Assembly: GCA_963995525.1 (NCBI GenBank) | Contig: OZ023206.1 | Location: 66,921,823 to 66,985,822 of the forward strand | Reading direction: 5' to 3' | DNA length: 64,000 nucleotides | Source of the DNA: Escarpia spicata | Lineage: Eukaryota > Annelida > Polychaeta > Sabellida > Siboglinidae | Part shown: positions 1 through 10,546 of the stretch, piece after piece | Layout of the letters: every line of letters starts with the position of its first letter | Numbering within the stretch: the stretch's first letter is position 1 | Notes under the pieces: model-generated | Database searches by the model: none | What the model was told of the DNA's origin: nothing | Seen by the model: only the letters and a program-made list of their open reading frames with translations | Program-made: the position numbers and the translations under genes

Positions 1-226
1 TTCCTTTGTGTTGAAACGGCAAAGACGTTCGCTGCTATCAGATTCCAACACAAAGGGACAGTACACACCCAGCCTCGTTTTGATCCTGGGTGCTTACGTA
101 ATTCGGAACATTGGTAGATTATCGTGACAACGAATCGTTGACGGATTATCCACATCACATTGCATAAATACTATTTTGACATATGTAAAAATATTCATTT
201 AATTTGTAACTTTTCATTTTATAGAA

Positions 227-776
227 GGGATCATCTCAGAACATCAGTGTCCTACTACAGATGAAATAATGTTAATGTGGCCTCAACCCTCCACACCCCC
301 CTGAGATGAAACCTTTTACTTTGTAAACATTGATATTATGATATTAATATTAAAAATATCAGTCGATTCTATCATACATTTGCCTAAACATAATATTAAC
401 TAATAAAAGTTTACTCAGATTTAATGTTACTTTACAGTAAACCCGAGAGGCAATCATCATATTTATCGAGATTCGGTGTACAGCAACCTACCGGTGAACA
501 TTTCAGTCACGTTATTTATTCCCCAGGCAGTTGTGAGACGCGCAAAAATTGCTGCCCCCGACTGAGCCTAGGTAATCGAGGCTAATAACGTGATCATATA
601 AAATGAAGAACGAAATAGTGCAAGGTTTTTTCTCCATTCGCTCGAAAGAAGTGAAGAGAACAAAAGTCAGAAGCGTAACATATTGATGTGTGAGGCCAAA
701 CGAAATTACCTCAGACCCCCTCCCCAAAGTAAAGTAATTTTGTGTATTATCTGACATCGATGTTCTGAGATGACCC
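227..776. repeat. Fold-back repeat in LRR-intron-like sequence
   Basis: The left arm 227-250 (GGGATCATCTCAGAACATC...) and the right arm 753-776 (reverse complement, GACATCGATGTTCTGAGATG...) form an imperfect inverted repeat. Similarity continues inward to the 'ggcctca...cccc' stretches near 280 and 700. Related sequence lies in the intron after LRR exon 4 (27790-27900) and, at higher similarity, at 35075-35170, 49135-49230 and 58830-58920. No ORF of interest is present. It looks like a MITE-type or fold-back element; I cannot assign a superfamily. Bases 1-226 hold nothing I recognise. Confidence 0.5.
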
Positions 777-1190
777 CTAAGATTGTCAGCGGACTTGTCA
801 ATTCAGATTTTTAAAGAAGATTTTTATACATTAGTTGTTACATTGTCAGTTGGCTACTAGAGTTTAGATAATAACAAATGCCTGTATCACTGAAGCATTT
901 CTTTGTTTAAAATACAAATTACCAATGAGTCAACCTGCCCCATACACTATATATCACGTTGCTCAACTCCATTTAAATACAAGGTTTATTTTATTATTAT
1001 AAATGATTTATTTGATGTAACCATTATCATAGGATTGTAATTATGATTACTTGTCAGAAATATCTTGATCGTAATTGACTACACTCATTTTCTAAGTTAT
1101 CATACATTTCAATAGGAATCATAATTGATTATTGGAACGCTGTCGTAGTTGAGCTGCTGGTTTTGTTGAGCCACACACAGACCTATAGAT
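640..1190 (-). repeat. Dispersed repeat, minus-strand copy
   Basis: Read in reverse this stretch matches the region 34030-35170 of unit A (and its B and C copies), lacking the part equivalent to about 34190-34890. It includes the 'cattggtaatttgtattt', 'gtttagataataacaaa' and 'caataggaatcataatt' landmarks. Part of it (780-900) also resembles the intron in front of LRR exon 3 (16340-16460). This suggests the repeat formed by inversion or mobilisation of LRR-intron sequence. It is non-coding as far as I can see. Confidence 0.6.
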
Positions 1191-1197
1191 TAAGGTT

Positions 1198-1420
1198 TTC
1201 TCGACCGAGAGAACCCGGGTTCAAATCCTGTGCTATGGTGTCAAACCTTGGGCGAGTTTGTTCACTGTACATTGTTCCAGTTCACTCTGCTGTATGAATG
1301 AGTACCTGCATACAGGCAGTGATGGATATTTGTGTACAAATAGTCGTTGCACATTAATTGCGCCGTTACTGGATGCTTCCCAAAAGTATTCAGGTAAATA
1401 GCAAATAACAAAGGACACAA
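1198..1420 (+). mobile_element. tRNA-derived SINE, 5'-truncated copy
   Basis: From 'tctcgaccgagagaacccgg' through the B-box-like GGTTCAAATCC and on to about 1400, this matches the SINE at 26391-26735, including the 'gtgctatg.tgtcaaacctt' and 'tgtatgaatgagtacctg' blocks. The A-box part of the tRNA-like head and the 3' tail are missing. A repeat shared with 12650-13010 ('tagacccctgtt', 'catcacatgag') follows. Confidence 0.7.
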
Positions 1421-1699
1421 GTTTTCTCCTTGCCGTACCTCTACATCACATGAGGAGAAGTTGTCTTAGTTGGTGCATTGAGCTCATCTACTTGACCATG
1501 AATCAGTGGTGGCTCTGGTTGTGTATTACACCCAGCTGTGGAGCTAAGATTCTCTGCCTGCTATCGTTTGATGGAAACTGTGACTAATCTGTAATTGGTC
1601 ACTGGCAGTAGCTTGTGTCAACAGACAGCATTAAGCCACTAGACCCCTGTTAAACTGGACAGTTGCCTATAGGTTTTAAACTGTGTCAAACAGTGAGTC

Positions 1700-2312
1700 T
1701 ACCTTTTGCTCTCAGATAATCTGTCCTCTTAGTTTTACACATAAAGACATAATCTTGCATAAATTGTTAAGTCTTTGTAGCAGCACATTTGTACTTCCAG
1801 TGTATCATTGCAACATAACATATATATTACATACTGTGTGCCACATTTGAATGTTGTGCATGTAATATTTCCATACAATCCATTTGCATATATAATGTAA
1901 AACTTCAACAGTAGTTTTCTTCATTTTCCCTTTTTGACTCCTACCATGTTCAATGCTCCATAACTTCGCCAATTTTTGTAGCAGCATTTATACCCACTAG
2001 CCAATTCTCTTAACTCTGCATTAGCTTCGTAATTTGTTCTTTTCTTTATATTACCTTTTGCTCTCAAATAATCTGTCCTCTTAGTTTTACACATAAAGAC
2101 ATAATCTGGCACAACTTGATAAGTCTTTGTAGCAGCACATTTGTACTTCCAATGTATCGTTGCAACATAACATACATACTGTGTGCCACATTTGAATGTC
2201 ATGTAATATTTCCATGCAATCCATTTGCATATATAATGTAATACTTCAACAGCCGTTTTTTTTAATCCCTGCCGTGTTCAATGTTCCATAACTTCGCCAA
2301 TTTTTGTAGAAG
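1700..2312 (-). repeat. Direct duplication of a repeat-borne ORF segment
   Basis: Two head-to-tail copies, about 1700-1985 and 2054-2310, lie roughly 350 nt apart. Both contain 'gtctttgtagcagcacattt', 'gtgccacatttgaatg' and 'ccataacttcgccaattttt'. Read on the minus strand the unit is related to 35785-35915 in unit A and its copies in B and C, where a 34-bp minisatellite has grown. A further relic of the same family lies at 2395-2475 and 14515-14565 (the 'agtccaaaggac...ggcc..ttggc' segment). Confidence 0.65.
1921..2202 (-). pseudogene. Unknown repeat-borne ORF, 93 aa
   Basis: An open minus-strand frame spans the join of the two tandem copies. It has a cysteine-containing stretch (FKCGTQYVCYVATIHWKYKC), a basic segment with RAKGNIKKR, and NYEANAELRELASGYKCC followed by YKNW. 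The last part recurs in another copy as NYDCYKNWQSYGALNMAGVK (unit A near 35790, plus strand). Repetition of the same peptide in several places, with amino-acid-like composition, suggests the remains of a protein carried by a dispersed element. I do not recognise the family and see no catalytic motif. It could also be chance conservation of a young repeat. Confidence 0.35.
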
Positions 2313-2474
2313 TCATAATTTGTTAAACCGTGTAAAGCACCCTACCCAACAGTTACAAGAATGTTAGAAAACAATGTTACAATTTTTCCGACTTATCACT
2401 AATTTGGTCAGCCGGGGTCACATATAGACATATTAGTCCATCCAAAGGACATCACGGCCTTTTGGCACATTTTT

Positions 2475-3230
2475 CATAAAACAGTGTATGTTGTTTAGTA
2501 TAGCCTCATTCTGTGCAAACATCATTTCGTAGCCCAAGGTATTGATAATCCGTTAGTATATAAATTTTTCGGCTATAGGCATCTAATGAGATTTGAACAT
2601 CAGTGGTTTATATTATTTGTAAGTAATTCACTCAAATCAACTTTCCCAAAAGTGGTTACACAACTTTGTTGAAATATGTGTTATATATTTAGCACAAAGG
2701 TATCTTACCAATCACGTTCCTTATTTTGCTAAAGATCATTAGTTGAATAGACGTGTTCTCACATGTCACAAATCCGGACCCATATTGACTTTGACATTAT
2801 AACTTGAGTTTTGCCTAAGTTTGATGCATCAGTGAGTTAGTTCCATTACTCATCTTTATCCTAGGCATATATACGTTTAAGAATATTGCGTTTTTGCGCC
2901 CGTTTGATGCGTAAATAACGCCCTGGTTTATATCAACACACGCAGATATATCGGCCATTTTACGCACGCGGTCCGATAATGCACAGCCGCAGCGGCGCAG
3001 ACATGTCTTGTGGAAACCAGGTCGCTATTTGGGCTTCAAAACGGTACGGATTCGATATAAATGCCGACTAGTGAATAAGATGCACGATTTTTATTTGGGC
3101 TTCAAAATGGTCAGGATTTCACAGTATTGCCGACTAGTGACGTAGTGTCATTAGCGTACATGGTTTTTACTCCGATCACTGTCATAAACCAGAAATTTAA
3201 CATCAGCTACACCAGCATTCTGATTTATTG
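2475..3230. other. No gene recognised; short tandem duplication
   Basis: This is AT-rich sequence without a convincing coding frame. A 66-bp direct duplication starts at 3026 and 3092 ('tatttgggcttcaaaa.ggt' ... 'gccgactagtga') with several differences between the copies. Confidence 0.5.
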
Positions 3231-3255
3231 TGGGCTGATACTTACTTTTACTTAG

Positions 3256-3660
3256 TCCCTTGACCGACTTTGTTGTCGGGGGGACATAAGTGTCGCTGCG
3301 TCTATGATGTTCCGTCATTCCTGTCTGTCAGTGGCTTTGATGAGGAGCTGTGGCACGGAGATGACCGTCAATTCCGTAACCTGTCTGCCCTCCAGGATGC
3401 CCTGCAGGATCGTCTTCAGGAGGCTAGCCTGATGACAGTTGACAGTAGAGTTTCTTGTCGGCCCAACAAGGATGTGTCCTTTCTCCGCACATACTCATTG
3501 GTCTTATGCTCCATGTAGGAGATGCGGGGCATCTTCCTCAAGCACTTGGTTTGGAATGCTTTCATCTTTGTCTCGTCCTTAGCGAGGAGTGTCCACATCT
3601 CACATCCGTATAGAAAGATGGATAGTGACTTTCAGGAAGAGTCAACTTTTTACGCCCTCC
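3256..3660 (-). mobile_element. LINE, C-terminal end of reverse-transcriptase polyprotein
   Basis: Minus-strand frames give MWTLLAKDETKMKAFQTKCL, then RKMPRISYMEHKTNEYVRRK, then a shifted piece KTILQGILEG...VPQLLIKATDRQE and the end LMSPRQQSRSRD. These blocks are the familiar C-terminus of an endonuclease-type LINE common in marine invertebrates, downstream of the RT fingers and palm. The frame is broken at least twice and an internal segment is missing, so this is a dead 5'-truncated copy. I cannot fix the clade from this end alone. Confidence 0.75.
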
Positions 3661-5760
3661 CAATGTCTACGACTACGAGAACTGCTTTCGATAATAGAAT
3701 GACCGATCCTATTGGCGCGAAGAAAACCTTTCATAAAGCCCTTGATCAGTTTTTTGCCTGTGAAGGAGACCCTGACCCCCATTAAGGTCACTGCAATCCC
3801 CCCTACGTTAGAGCCGGGTTTGCAGGGCGTTCTTAAGCAGAAAGGTAATCTGACTCTGACAGTGGTCGTATCACCAACAGACCTCGGGACTTACAGTGTC
3901 TGTCCAGGCAACGTTTTAATGGTCTCATCAGCACAGGATTGGGGTCTGGCAGCTCTGTAGAGATCAGTGGATTATATCCGTTCACAGGAAGGGTTTTCTG
4001 CAGAGGTATCAGACCAGTTGCTTTCTGTCTCCAAGCAAATCAATTTCCTTGGCAAGATGTGAGGAAATGGGATTGCCACCGATTCGCAATCTGCTGCAAA
4101 ATTACACTAGTCCTTCCGGGATGCCACTTTAAACCAGGTTGGCTTTCTGCTAGAATGTCAGAAAATAAATTATGTCAAATTCCAGTTTTTGGTTCAACCC
4201 TCTTTAATGGTGAGTTAGCCAAAGAGGAGTTTGTTGGTGAGGTGTCTCAGAGATTTCGCGATCGTCAACTGATTGATGCTGTCACTGCGACGCTCGTACC
4301 ATCTTACCGCCCTTCAACGGCAGTGAATGTTACAAAGAATCAGTACAGGACGAGACCTAATCCCTTTCCTAAACAGGTCTTTCAACATTCTTCAAACACC
4401 CCCTCTCGCATATTGTAAGAAGGTCTTCCTCCCCCACCTACAGGGAAATGGAGGAGAGGCTCTAGCCGTACTTGTCCCTGACGCCATGCGTCACACTCTC
4501 CCTGTATACAGGGAACTGCCTACGCCCGGCGTAAATATAGGTGCAACCGATTATGGTGTAAAACTGAATTCTTCTCCAATTTACAATCATACTCCCTCCA
4601 ATCTAAAAGTGGGTGGCATTTTATTCCTACACTCTGGAAGGAAACAGCAGAACGGATTTGCAGTTGTCTGCATCAGAATGCTTGGGTGATTTATCTCGAT
4701 CTGAAAAATGCTTATTTCCATATACCACCCAATCACCGAGCATCCTGGAAATACATCCGATTCCAGATCGAGGATCAGTATTTTCAATTTCGGACTGCCC
4801 ACAGTCTTGCTACAGCTCCGTGGCCGTTCACGAAAATTGTACTGGAAGTAGAGAAGATTGTACACATACAGGGGACTTAATTGAATCAATCAAGACTGGT
4901 TAATTAAAGCGCTGTCTCAGGTTTTATGCAATCTGCACACCCAGACAGTTCTCTCATTATGTCGCAGTCTGGGTCTGCTCATAAATCTGTAGAAATTTTG
5001 CCATATACCAGTTCAGAAGTTTCTTTTTCTAGGCTACCAGTTCAATCTGGTCAAGTACCTTTGCACTCCGCCAAGAGACAGATATCTCAAGATAGTGGAG
5101 CTATCCAATCACATTATCAGTCAACACGGATCTGCAGCCCGTCTATGGCAGGTCATGCTAGGTTTGTTGGTGTGCACCGACAAAGTGGTACCTCTCGGTC
5201 GACTACATTCACGTGAAATTAATTTTGCACTTCGTACCCATTTGGATTTCAATCGGTACGCAAATCATAGATTCCTACCTCTTCTCCAACCTGTACTCAA
5301 GGAACCGACTTGGTGGATGCCGGAACCAAATGTATTCAGGGGTTCACGGATTACACCATGGAATCCCGACATTCATTTTCTGACAGATGCATCAGAGCTG
5401 CGTTGGGTCACTCATCTAGTTTGGGAGACAACTTCAGGACAGTGGTCACCGGAATTTCTCAGACGACACATCAACTTCCTAGAGTTGAAAGTCGTCCACC
5501 TTGCCCTACTGTTTTGACTTCCCATGTTACACCGTCACATTGTTCTGGTAGAGCTGGATAATTCCACTGCCGTTGCATACATCAACAAGCAGGGGGGACA
5601 CGATTCATTTCTCTGACAAGGCTAGTTGCTCAAATTTTACTATTGAGTCAGGAGAGAAATCGATCTTCGTGCAACACATATACCCGGCATCAGGAATGTT
5701 CTGGCAGACTCTCTGTCGAGGATAAGTCAAATTTAGTCAACAGGATGGTGTCTGAATGCA
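3660..5760 (+). mobile_element. DIRS-like tyrosine-recombinase retrotransposon, decayed copy 1
   Basis: Several overlapping frames give, in order, a gag/RT-linker part (about 4140-4560), RT palm DLKNAYFHIPPNHRASWKYI (about 4695-4755) with the following FQFRTAHSLATAPWPFTKIV, and an RNase H segment near 5370 (HFLTDASELRWVTHLVWET, then SPEFLRRHINFLELK). A second RNase H part, VELDNSTAVAYINKQGG then LRATHIPGIRNVLADSLSRI, ends near 5740. This order and these motifs are typical of DIRS/Ngaro pol. The YLDD region is not recognisable, frames shift repeatedly, and the tyrosine recombinase is absent because the element is cut off at about 5760. 3660-4140 is only tentatively the gag part. Confidence 0.8.
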
Positions 5761-5789
5761 TCAGTGTAGATATATGACATTCACATCTG

Positions 5790-5956
5790 GTATATACAAA
5801 CTGTTAATCTGCTAAACAGTCTTATCTGTGTGTATCATGTTTGGGTCATTCCATGTGAACGCAACCAAAATTCCTGAAATTTTTTCCCCTCATCTCTTCA
5901 ATTTTTGAATAAATTAGTTAATGAAAGTCTTTGGTAAGATAAGCAAGAATCCGAAA

Positions 5957-5987
<31 letters not shown>

Positions 5988-8900
5988 CAGTGTATATATA
6001 CCGAGGGGGTATATACATATGCACGTGTTCAAATCAGAGTAATATGGCAGGTCTGGTTGTCTTAATTATGAATCTGTACATATGCAAAGATGGTACGTTG
6101 TTATATATTTTTTTAATTCACCAACTTCCGACCCAAAAAAGTCAATGAGGCTTAGCATGTATTGTCACAAAACTTTTTCTAGGTGTAAGATTGTCCCTAT
6201 AACACAAATAACTCTCATTATCCTTCCATGCTTCCTTCACACAAAAAATGGAATACTTCTGAGTGCCTCAAAATTTTTCAATAAATCACTCGTGATTCAT
6301 GAGAAGTTTTTTTTTCTTCTTATGTACAGCTCAGAAATTTCTCCTCTTCTCAATAAGTTGTCACATCAGAAACAATCAGTCCCTTTTCTAAATCCAAGCT
6401 TATTCTCTCTTTTTGTGCTCTCCACTATATGGCCCTAGCATTTAGTATCCTTTCCACCAAGCAGTTGTAGGGTTTGCTTCAGTAATGTGACACCTCTGTA
6501 CCTCCTTTGCTCATGAATGTCCCCTTTCCCCTTCCATATTGTGATAATACCTCCTTTTTTCCAAATCTGCTGGTATATCTCCTGCACACATTAACCAGTC
6601 TCACCAGCCACACAATTCCCACTAAATAGTCTGAATGCTTTCACCTTTTATACAAACTGTTAATCCGCTAAACAGTCTTATCTGTGTGTATCATGTTTGG
6701 GTCATTCCATGTGAACGCAACCAAAATTCCTGAAATTTTTTCCCCTCATCTCTTCAATTTTTGAATAAATTAGTTAGTGAAAGTCTTTGGTCAGATAAGC
6801 AAGAATCCGAAATTTGAATGATCTAGGTCCAGTAGTTTTCGAGTTACGGCAGTTTGAAATTTTAAACTTTAATTAACACAGTCAGACATGTGACGGCTTC
6901 TTAAAAATAAATAAAATTATTCACTTTTCACAGGTTAATATCTCTTGAACAATTTAACCTGTGTCAATGAAACATAAATAGAACATAAATAGAGTGTATG
7001 GTTAGTGTGCACCAAGTTGATAAACATAATGATTTATTCAATATATCAATCACGAGAGGTTTTCAGACCTTGATTGTGAGCAAAATAAACATACCTCGGA
7101 AACTATTTGTATTTAATATATATATATATATATATATATACAGTGTATATATACCGAGGGGGTATATACATATGCACGTGTTCAAATCAGAGTAATATGG
7201 CAGGTCTGGTTGTCTTAATTATGAATCTGTACATATGCAAAGATGGTATGTTGTTATATTTTTTTTAAATTCACCAACTTCCGACCCAAAAAAGTCAATG
7301 AGGCTTAGCATGTATTGTCACAAAACTTTTTCTAGGTGTAAGATTGTCCCTATAACACAACTAACTCTCAATATCCTTCCATGCTTCCTTCACACAAAAA
7401 ATGGGATACTTCTGAGTGCCTCAAAATTTTTCAATAAATCACTTGTGATTCATGAGAAGTTTTTTTTTCTTCTTATGTACAGCTCAGAAATTTCTCCTCT
7501 TCTCAATAAGTTGTCACATCAGAAACAATCAGTCCCTTTTCTAAATCCAAGCTTATTCTCTCTTTTTGTGCTCTCCACTATATGGCCCTAGCATTTAGTA
7601 TCCTTTCCACCAAGCAGTTGTAGGGTTTGCTTCAGTAATGTGACACCTCTGTACCTCCTTTGCTCATGAATGTCCCCTTTCCCCTTCCATATTGGGATAA
7701 TACCTCCTTTTTTCCAAATCTGCTGGTACTCCTGCACACATTAACCAGTCTCACCAGCCACACAATTCCCACTAAATAGTCTGAATGCTTTCACCTTTTA
7801 TACAAACTGTTAATCCGCTAAACAGTCTTATCTGTGTGTATCATGTTTGGGTCATTCCATGTGAACGCAACCAAAATTCCTGAAATTTTTTCCCCTCATC
7901 TCTTCAATTTTTGAATAAATTAGTTAGTGAAAGTCTTTGGTAAGATAAGCAAGAATCCGAAATTTGAATGATCTAGGTCCAGTAGTTTTCGAGTTACGGC
8001 AGTTTGAAATTTTAAACTTTAATTAACACAGTCAGACATGTGACGGCTTCTTAAAAATAAATAAAATTATTCACTTTTCACAGGTTAATATCTCTTGAAC
8101 AATTTAACCTGTGTCAATGAAACATAAATAGAACATAAATAGAGTGTATGGTTAGTGTGCACCAAGTTGATAAACATAATGATTTATTCAATATATCAAT
8201 CACGAGAGGTTTTCAGACCTTGATTGTGAGCAAAATAAACATACCTCGGAAACTATTTGTATTTAATATATATATATATATATACAGTGTATATATACCG
8301 AGGGGGTATATACATATGCACGTGTTCAAATCAGAGTAATATGGCAGGTCTGGTTGTCTTAATTATGAATCTGTACATATGCAAAGATGGTATGTTGTTA
8401 TATTTTTTTTAAATTCACCAACTTCCGACCCAAAAAAGTCAATGAGGCTTAGCATGTATTGTCACAAAACTTTTTCTAGGTGTAAGATTGTCCCTATAAC
8501 ACAAATAACTCTCAATATCCTTCCATGCTTCCTTCACACAAAAAATGGGATACTTCTGAGTGCCTCAAAATGTTTCAATAAATCACTTGTGATTCATGAG
8601 AAGTTTTTTTTTCTTCTTATGTACAGCTCAGAACTCTGTATCAGCCACATGTATGTGGCTAGAGTATTGTCGAGCTTGGGTGGGCCGTCGCAAGTAGCGG
8701 GTGGTGTAGCGTTGGTTTAGGTCTATTGCTTATTTTGTGACGTTTAGACAGATCAGAAGACTCTATAGCCTATAGCTTTGCCTTTGTGGGCGTAGATTAC
8801 TTTAGGCAGGCGAGAGTTTTCAGGCATTGATTGCGAGCTAATTATACAAGCCTTAATTAATTGTTGTAAATATTTGGTATCTATGCATACCATTGTGTAT

Positions 8901-9093
8901 TATCAATATGACATTCTGACTGTCTTAATTAAAGTCCCAAATTTAAAATTGTCGTAACTCGAAAAATACTGAAGCTAGAACACTCTTTTCTGGATTCTTG
9001 CTTATCTTTCCAAAGGCTTTCATCAAGCTGGTTTATTCAAAAATTGAAGAAATGAGTGCCGCACCCATTGGTTGCATTTACACGGAATGACCC
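5790..9093. mobile_element. Inverted-ended repeat with triplicated left part
   Basis: The terminus GGGTCATTCCATGTGAACGC occurs at 5843, about 6702 and about 7851. The right end at 9093 is its reverse complement (TTTACACGGAATGACCC). Inverted similarity extends inward about 190 nt (6702-6890 against 8930-9093). Marker 'tatacaaactgttaat' recurs at 5792, 6650 and 7799, giving tandem copies of 858 nt (internal deletion of about 280 nt), 1149 nt and a third cut at about 8632. Each copy holds a TA microsatellite (5960-5986, about 7118-7140, about 8266-8284) and a hairpin GTATATACC-GAGGG-GGTATATAC. A direct 'gagttttcaggcattgattg' match to the body lies at 8815. I cannot name the superfamily, and no TSD is clear. 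Confidence 0.6.
6440..6660 (-). mobile_element. LINE reverse-transcriptase remnant inside the tandem repeat
   Basis: Read on the minus strand the peptide runs approximately WKKGGIIPIWKGKGDIHEQR, then RYRGVTLLKQTLQLLGG. This matches RT block 1-2 of RTE-like LINEs (W..G.I.PI.KGKGD...YRGITLL). The same fragment recurs in the second tandem copy at about 7580-7800. It is short and framed by non-coding sequence, and the repeat unit has carried it along. Confidence 0.6.
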
Positions 9094-9099
9094 GAATAC

Positions 9100-9545
9100 T
9101 GTTCCTCCACCTTTTCTTTAAATTTTCTCACCACCAACTTTCTTCTTACAGAATATGGTGTCTCTACGTCAACTTTCCTCTTTGTATTTAGTAGTTTCAT
9201 GATATACTCTTGCCATACACATATAATTTGTTTTGTTACAGTAACTAATCAATGTCTTACCGCTTTTATTCAATGCTTATTTCCAAGTACCTGGTAATAC
9301 CTTTCTTATTATATTTCTCTATTTCTGGCCAGTTTGATCAATCTCCCACCCCATTGTCTTCGAGCCTGTCGCACAATTTTTGTTGTTTCTGATATATTGC
9401 TTTAGCAACAGCGTTATATGCTGCATTCTTCTACTTCAGCTGCAGCTTTGTCTTGGCTTCAACGTTTGCATCTTCCACACACTTCAGTGCCTATTTCTTT
9501 ACTTTGATTGCTTGTTCATCTTCCTGGTTCCATCACTTCTATTCT
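9100..9545 (-). mobile_element. RTE-like LINE fragment (endonuclease-RT linker)
   Basis: Minus-strand translation around 9320-9480 gives EDANVEAKTKLQLK, then KNAAYNAVAKAIYQKQQKLC and DRLEDNGVGD. It resembles the basic linker between endonuclease and RT in RTE-type LINEs (..AK..Y......A..LY..L...G...I..LA..R). One stop interrupts it. It merges at about 9521 with a 43-bp minisatellite that copies the local 'gttccatcacttctattctg' sequence. Confidence 0.5.
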
Positions 9546-9872
9546 GTCGGCTTTGTGTGCACCTTCCTGGTTCCATCACTTCTATTCTGTCGGCTTTCTG
9601 TGCACCTTCCTGGTTCCATCACTTCTATTCTGTCGGCTTTGTGTGCACCTTCCTGGTTCCATCACTTCTATTCTGTCGGCTTTGTGTGCACCTTCCTGGT
9701 TCCATCACTTCTATTCTGTCGGCTTTCTGTGCACCTTCCTGGTTCCATCACTTCTATTCTGTCGGCTTTGTGTGCACCTTCCTGGTTCCATCACTTCTAT
9801 TCTGTCGGCTTTCTGTGCACCTTCCTGGTTCCATCACTTCTATTCTGTCGGCTTTCTGTGCACCTTCCTGGT
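9521..9872. repeat. 43-bp minisatellite, 8 full units
   Basis: Unit TTCCTGGTTCCATCACTTCT-ATTCTGTCGGCTTTGTGTGC-ACC repeats at 9521, 9564, 9607, 9650, 9693, 9736, 9779 and 9822, then stops after TTCCTGGT. Units are identical except one base: CTTTGTG or CTTTCTG, in the order G C G G C G C C. Because 43 is not a multiple of 3 and the unit has no stop in any plus-strand frame, three overlapping ORFs (9380-10024, 9453-9974, 9508-9906) appear. They are products of the repeat, not genes. Confidence 0.95.
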
Positions 9873-9904
9873 CTTCACCAACATATCTACTCAGCTGTTC
9901 CAAT

Positions 9905-10462
9905 AAAGCCTTTAAATTATATAATATCTTCTTCCGTATCTTCCCTTTGTTCTTTACAAATCAGCCAACACTGACACGTACAACAAGCCCAGTTGAGGTA
10001 CTCGAACACATGGGAACTTTGTGATTATTCAGATATGAAGCAATTTGTGTTGCCTTGTCTCCCATAAACTGTAGTCTACACGAAGTGGGCGAGGCAAGGC
10101 ATGTAACTATTTTACACAAAATTTAACCATGGTAGACTTATTATAATTTCATGTTGATGAAAAGTAACCATGTTACATCACTAAAACTGTAATATTTAAC
10201 TTTGCATCGTTACTCAATTTTATATAAAATTACCACTGTGTATATCTGCTCAGGTTTTTTGAAGATTTGTACGAATTTGTTGTTAAGTTGTCTACTGTTT
10301 GGATAATGCAACAATCCTTATGACTGATGTATTGTTTTTATGAATCTGCTAAGAGTGGCATCGTATATCTTGAGATGATTACAATTAATGACAAACCAAA
10401 TCACTGGACTAATTTGTATAATACCACCTGTACTGCTGACCGTGCTGCTGTTTCTCCTTCAG
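9905..10462. other. Intron upstream of LRR exon 1
   Basis: No gene is seen in 9905-10200. From about 10220 the sequence matches the intron ends before the other LRR exons: 'gttgtctactgtttggataatgcaa', later 'aatgacaaaccaaatcactgg', then 'ataataccacctgtactgct' and the polypyrimidine tract with acceptor AG at 10461-10462. Confidence 0.6.
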
Positions 10463-10546
10463 CATGAGTGCCTGTGAATTTGACATCCATCTGATGACGC
10501 TGCTGTGTGATGTTCTGAAGCAGAACGAGACACTCCAGAAGCTAAT
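10463..10546 (+). CDS. LRR exon 1 (84 nt, one leucine-rich repeat)
   Basis: This is an internal exon of a leucine-rich-repeat protein, probably NLR or ribonuclease-inhibitor-like. A pyrimidine-rich tract ending TTCTCCTTCAG precedes it and GTAAGT follows. It is exactly 84 nt: one leading base completes the previous codon and two trailing bases open the next, so both introns are phase 2 and the exon is symmetric. The peptide begins MSACEFDIHLMTLLCDVLKQ, then NETLQKL, matching the 28-residue pattern LxxCxLxxxxxxxLxxALxxNxTLxxL. The conserved cysteine, the Leu-Cys-Asp core and the asparagine are present; Phe replaces one leucine. Such LRRs form the ligand-sensing solenoid of NLRs. The about 250 nt upstream and 320 nt downstream resemble the flanks of the later LRR exons. 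No other domain is visible, so the identity of the whole protein is inferred. Confidence 0.8.

Noticed and set aside
6082..6438. 118-aa ORF repeated at 7235-7591 and in shorter form at 8379-8720
   Set aside because: It is antisense to LINE-derived sequence and duplicated with the tandem unit. Low-complexity Phe/Ser-rich composition and no motif.
9380..10024. Three long overlapping plus-strand ORFs (214, 173 and 132 aa)
   Set aside because: They arise because the 43-bp repeat has no stop in any plus frame and shifts frame every unit. The peptides are the same repeat in three registers.
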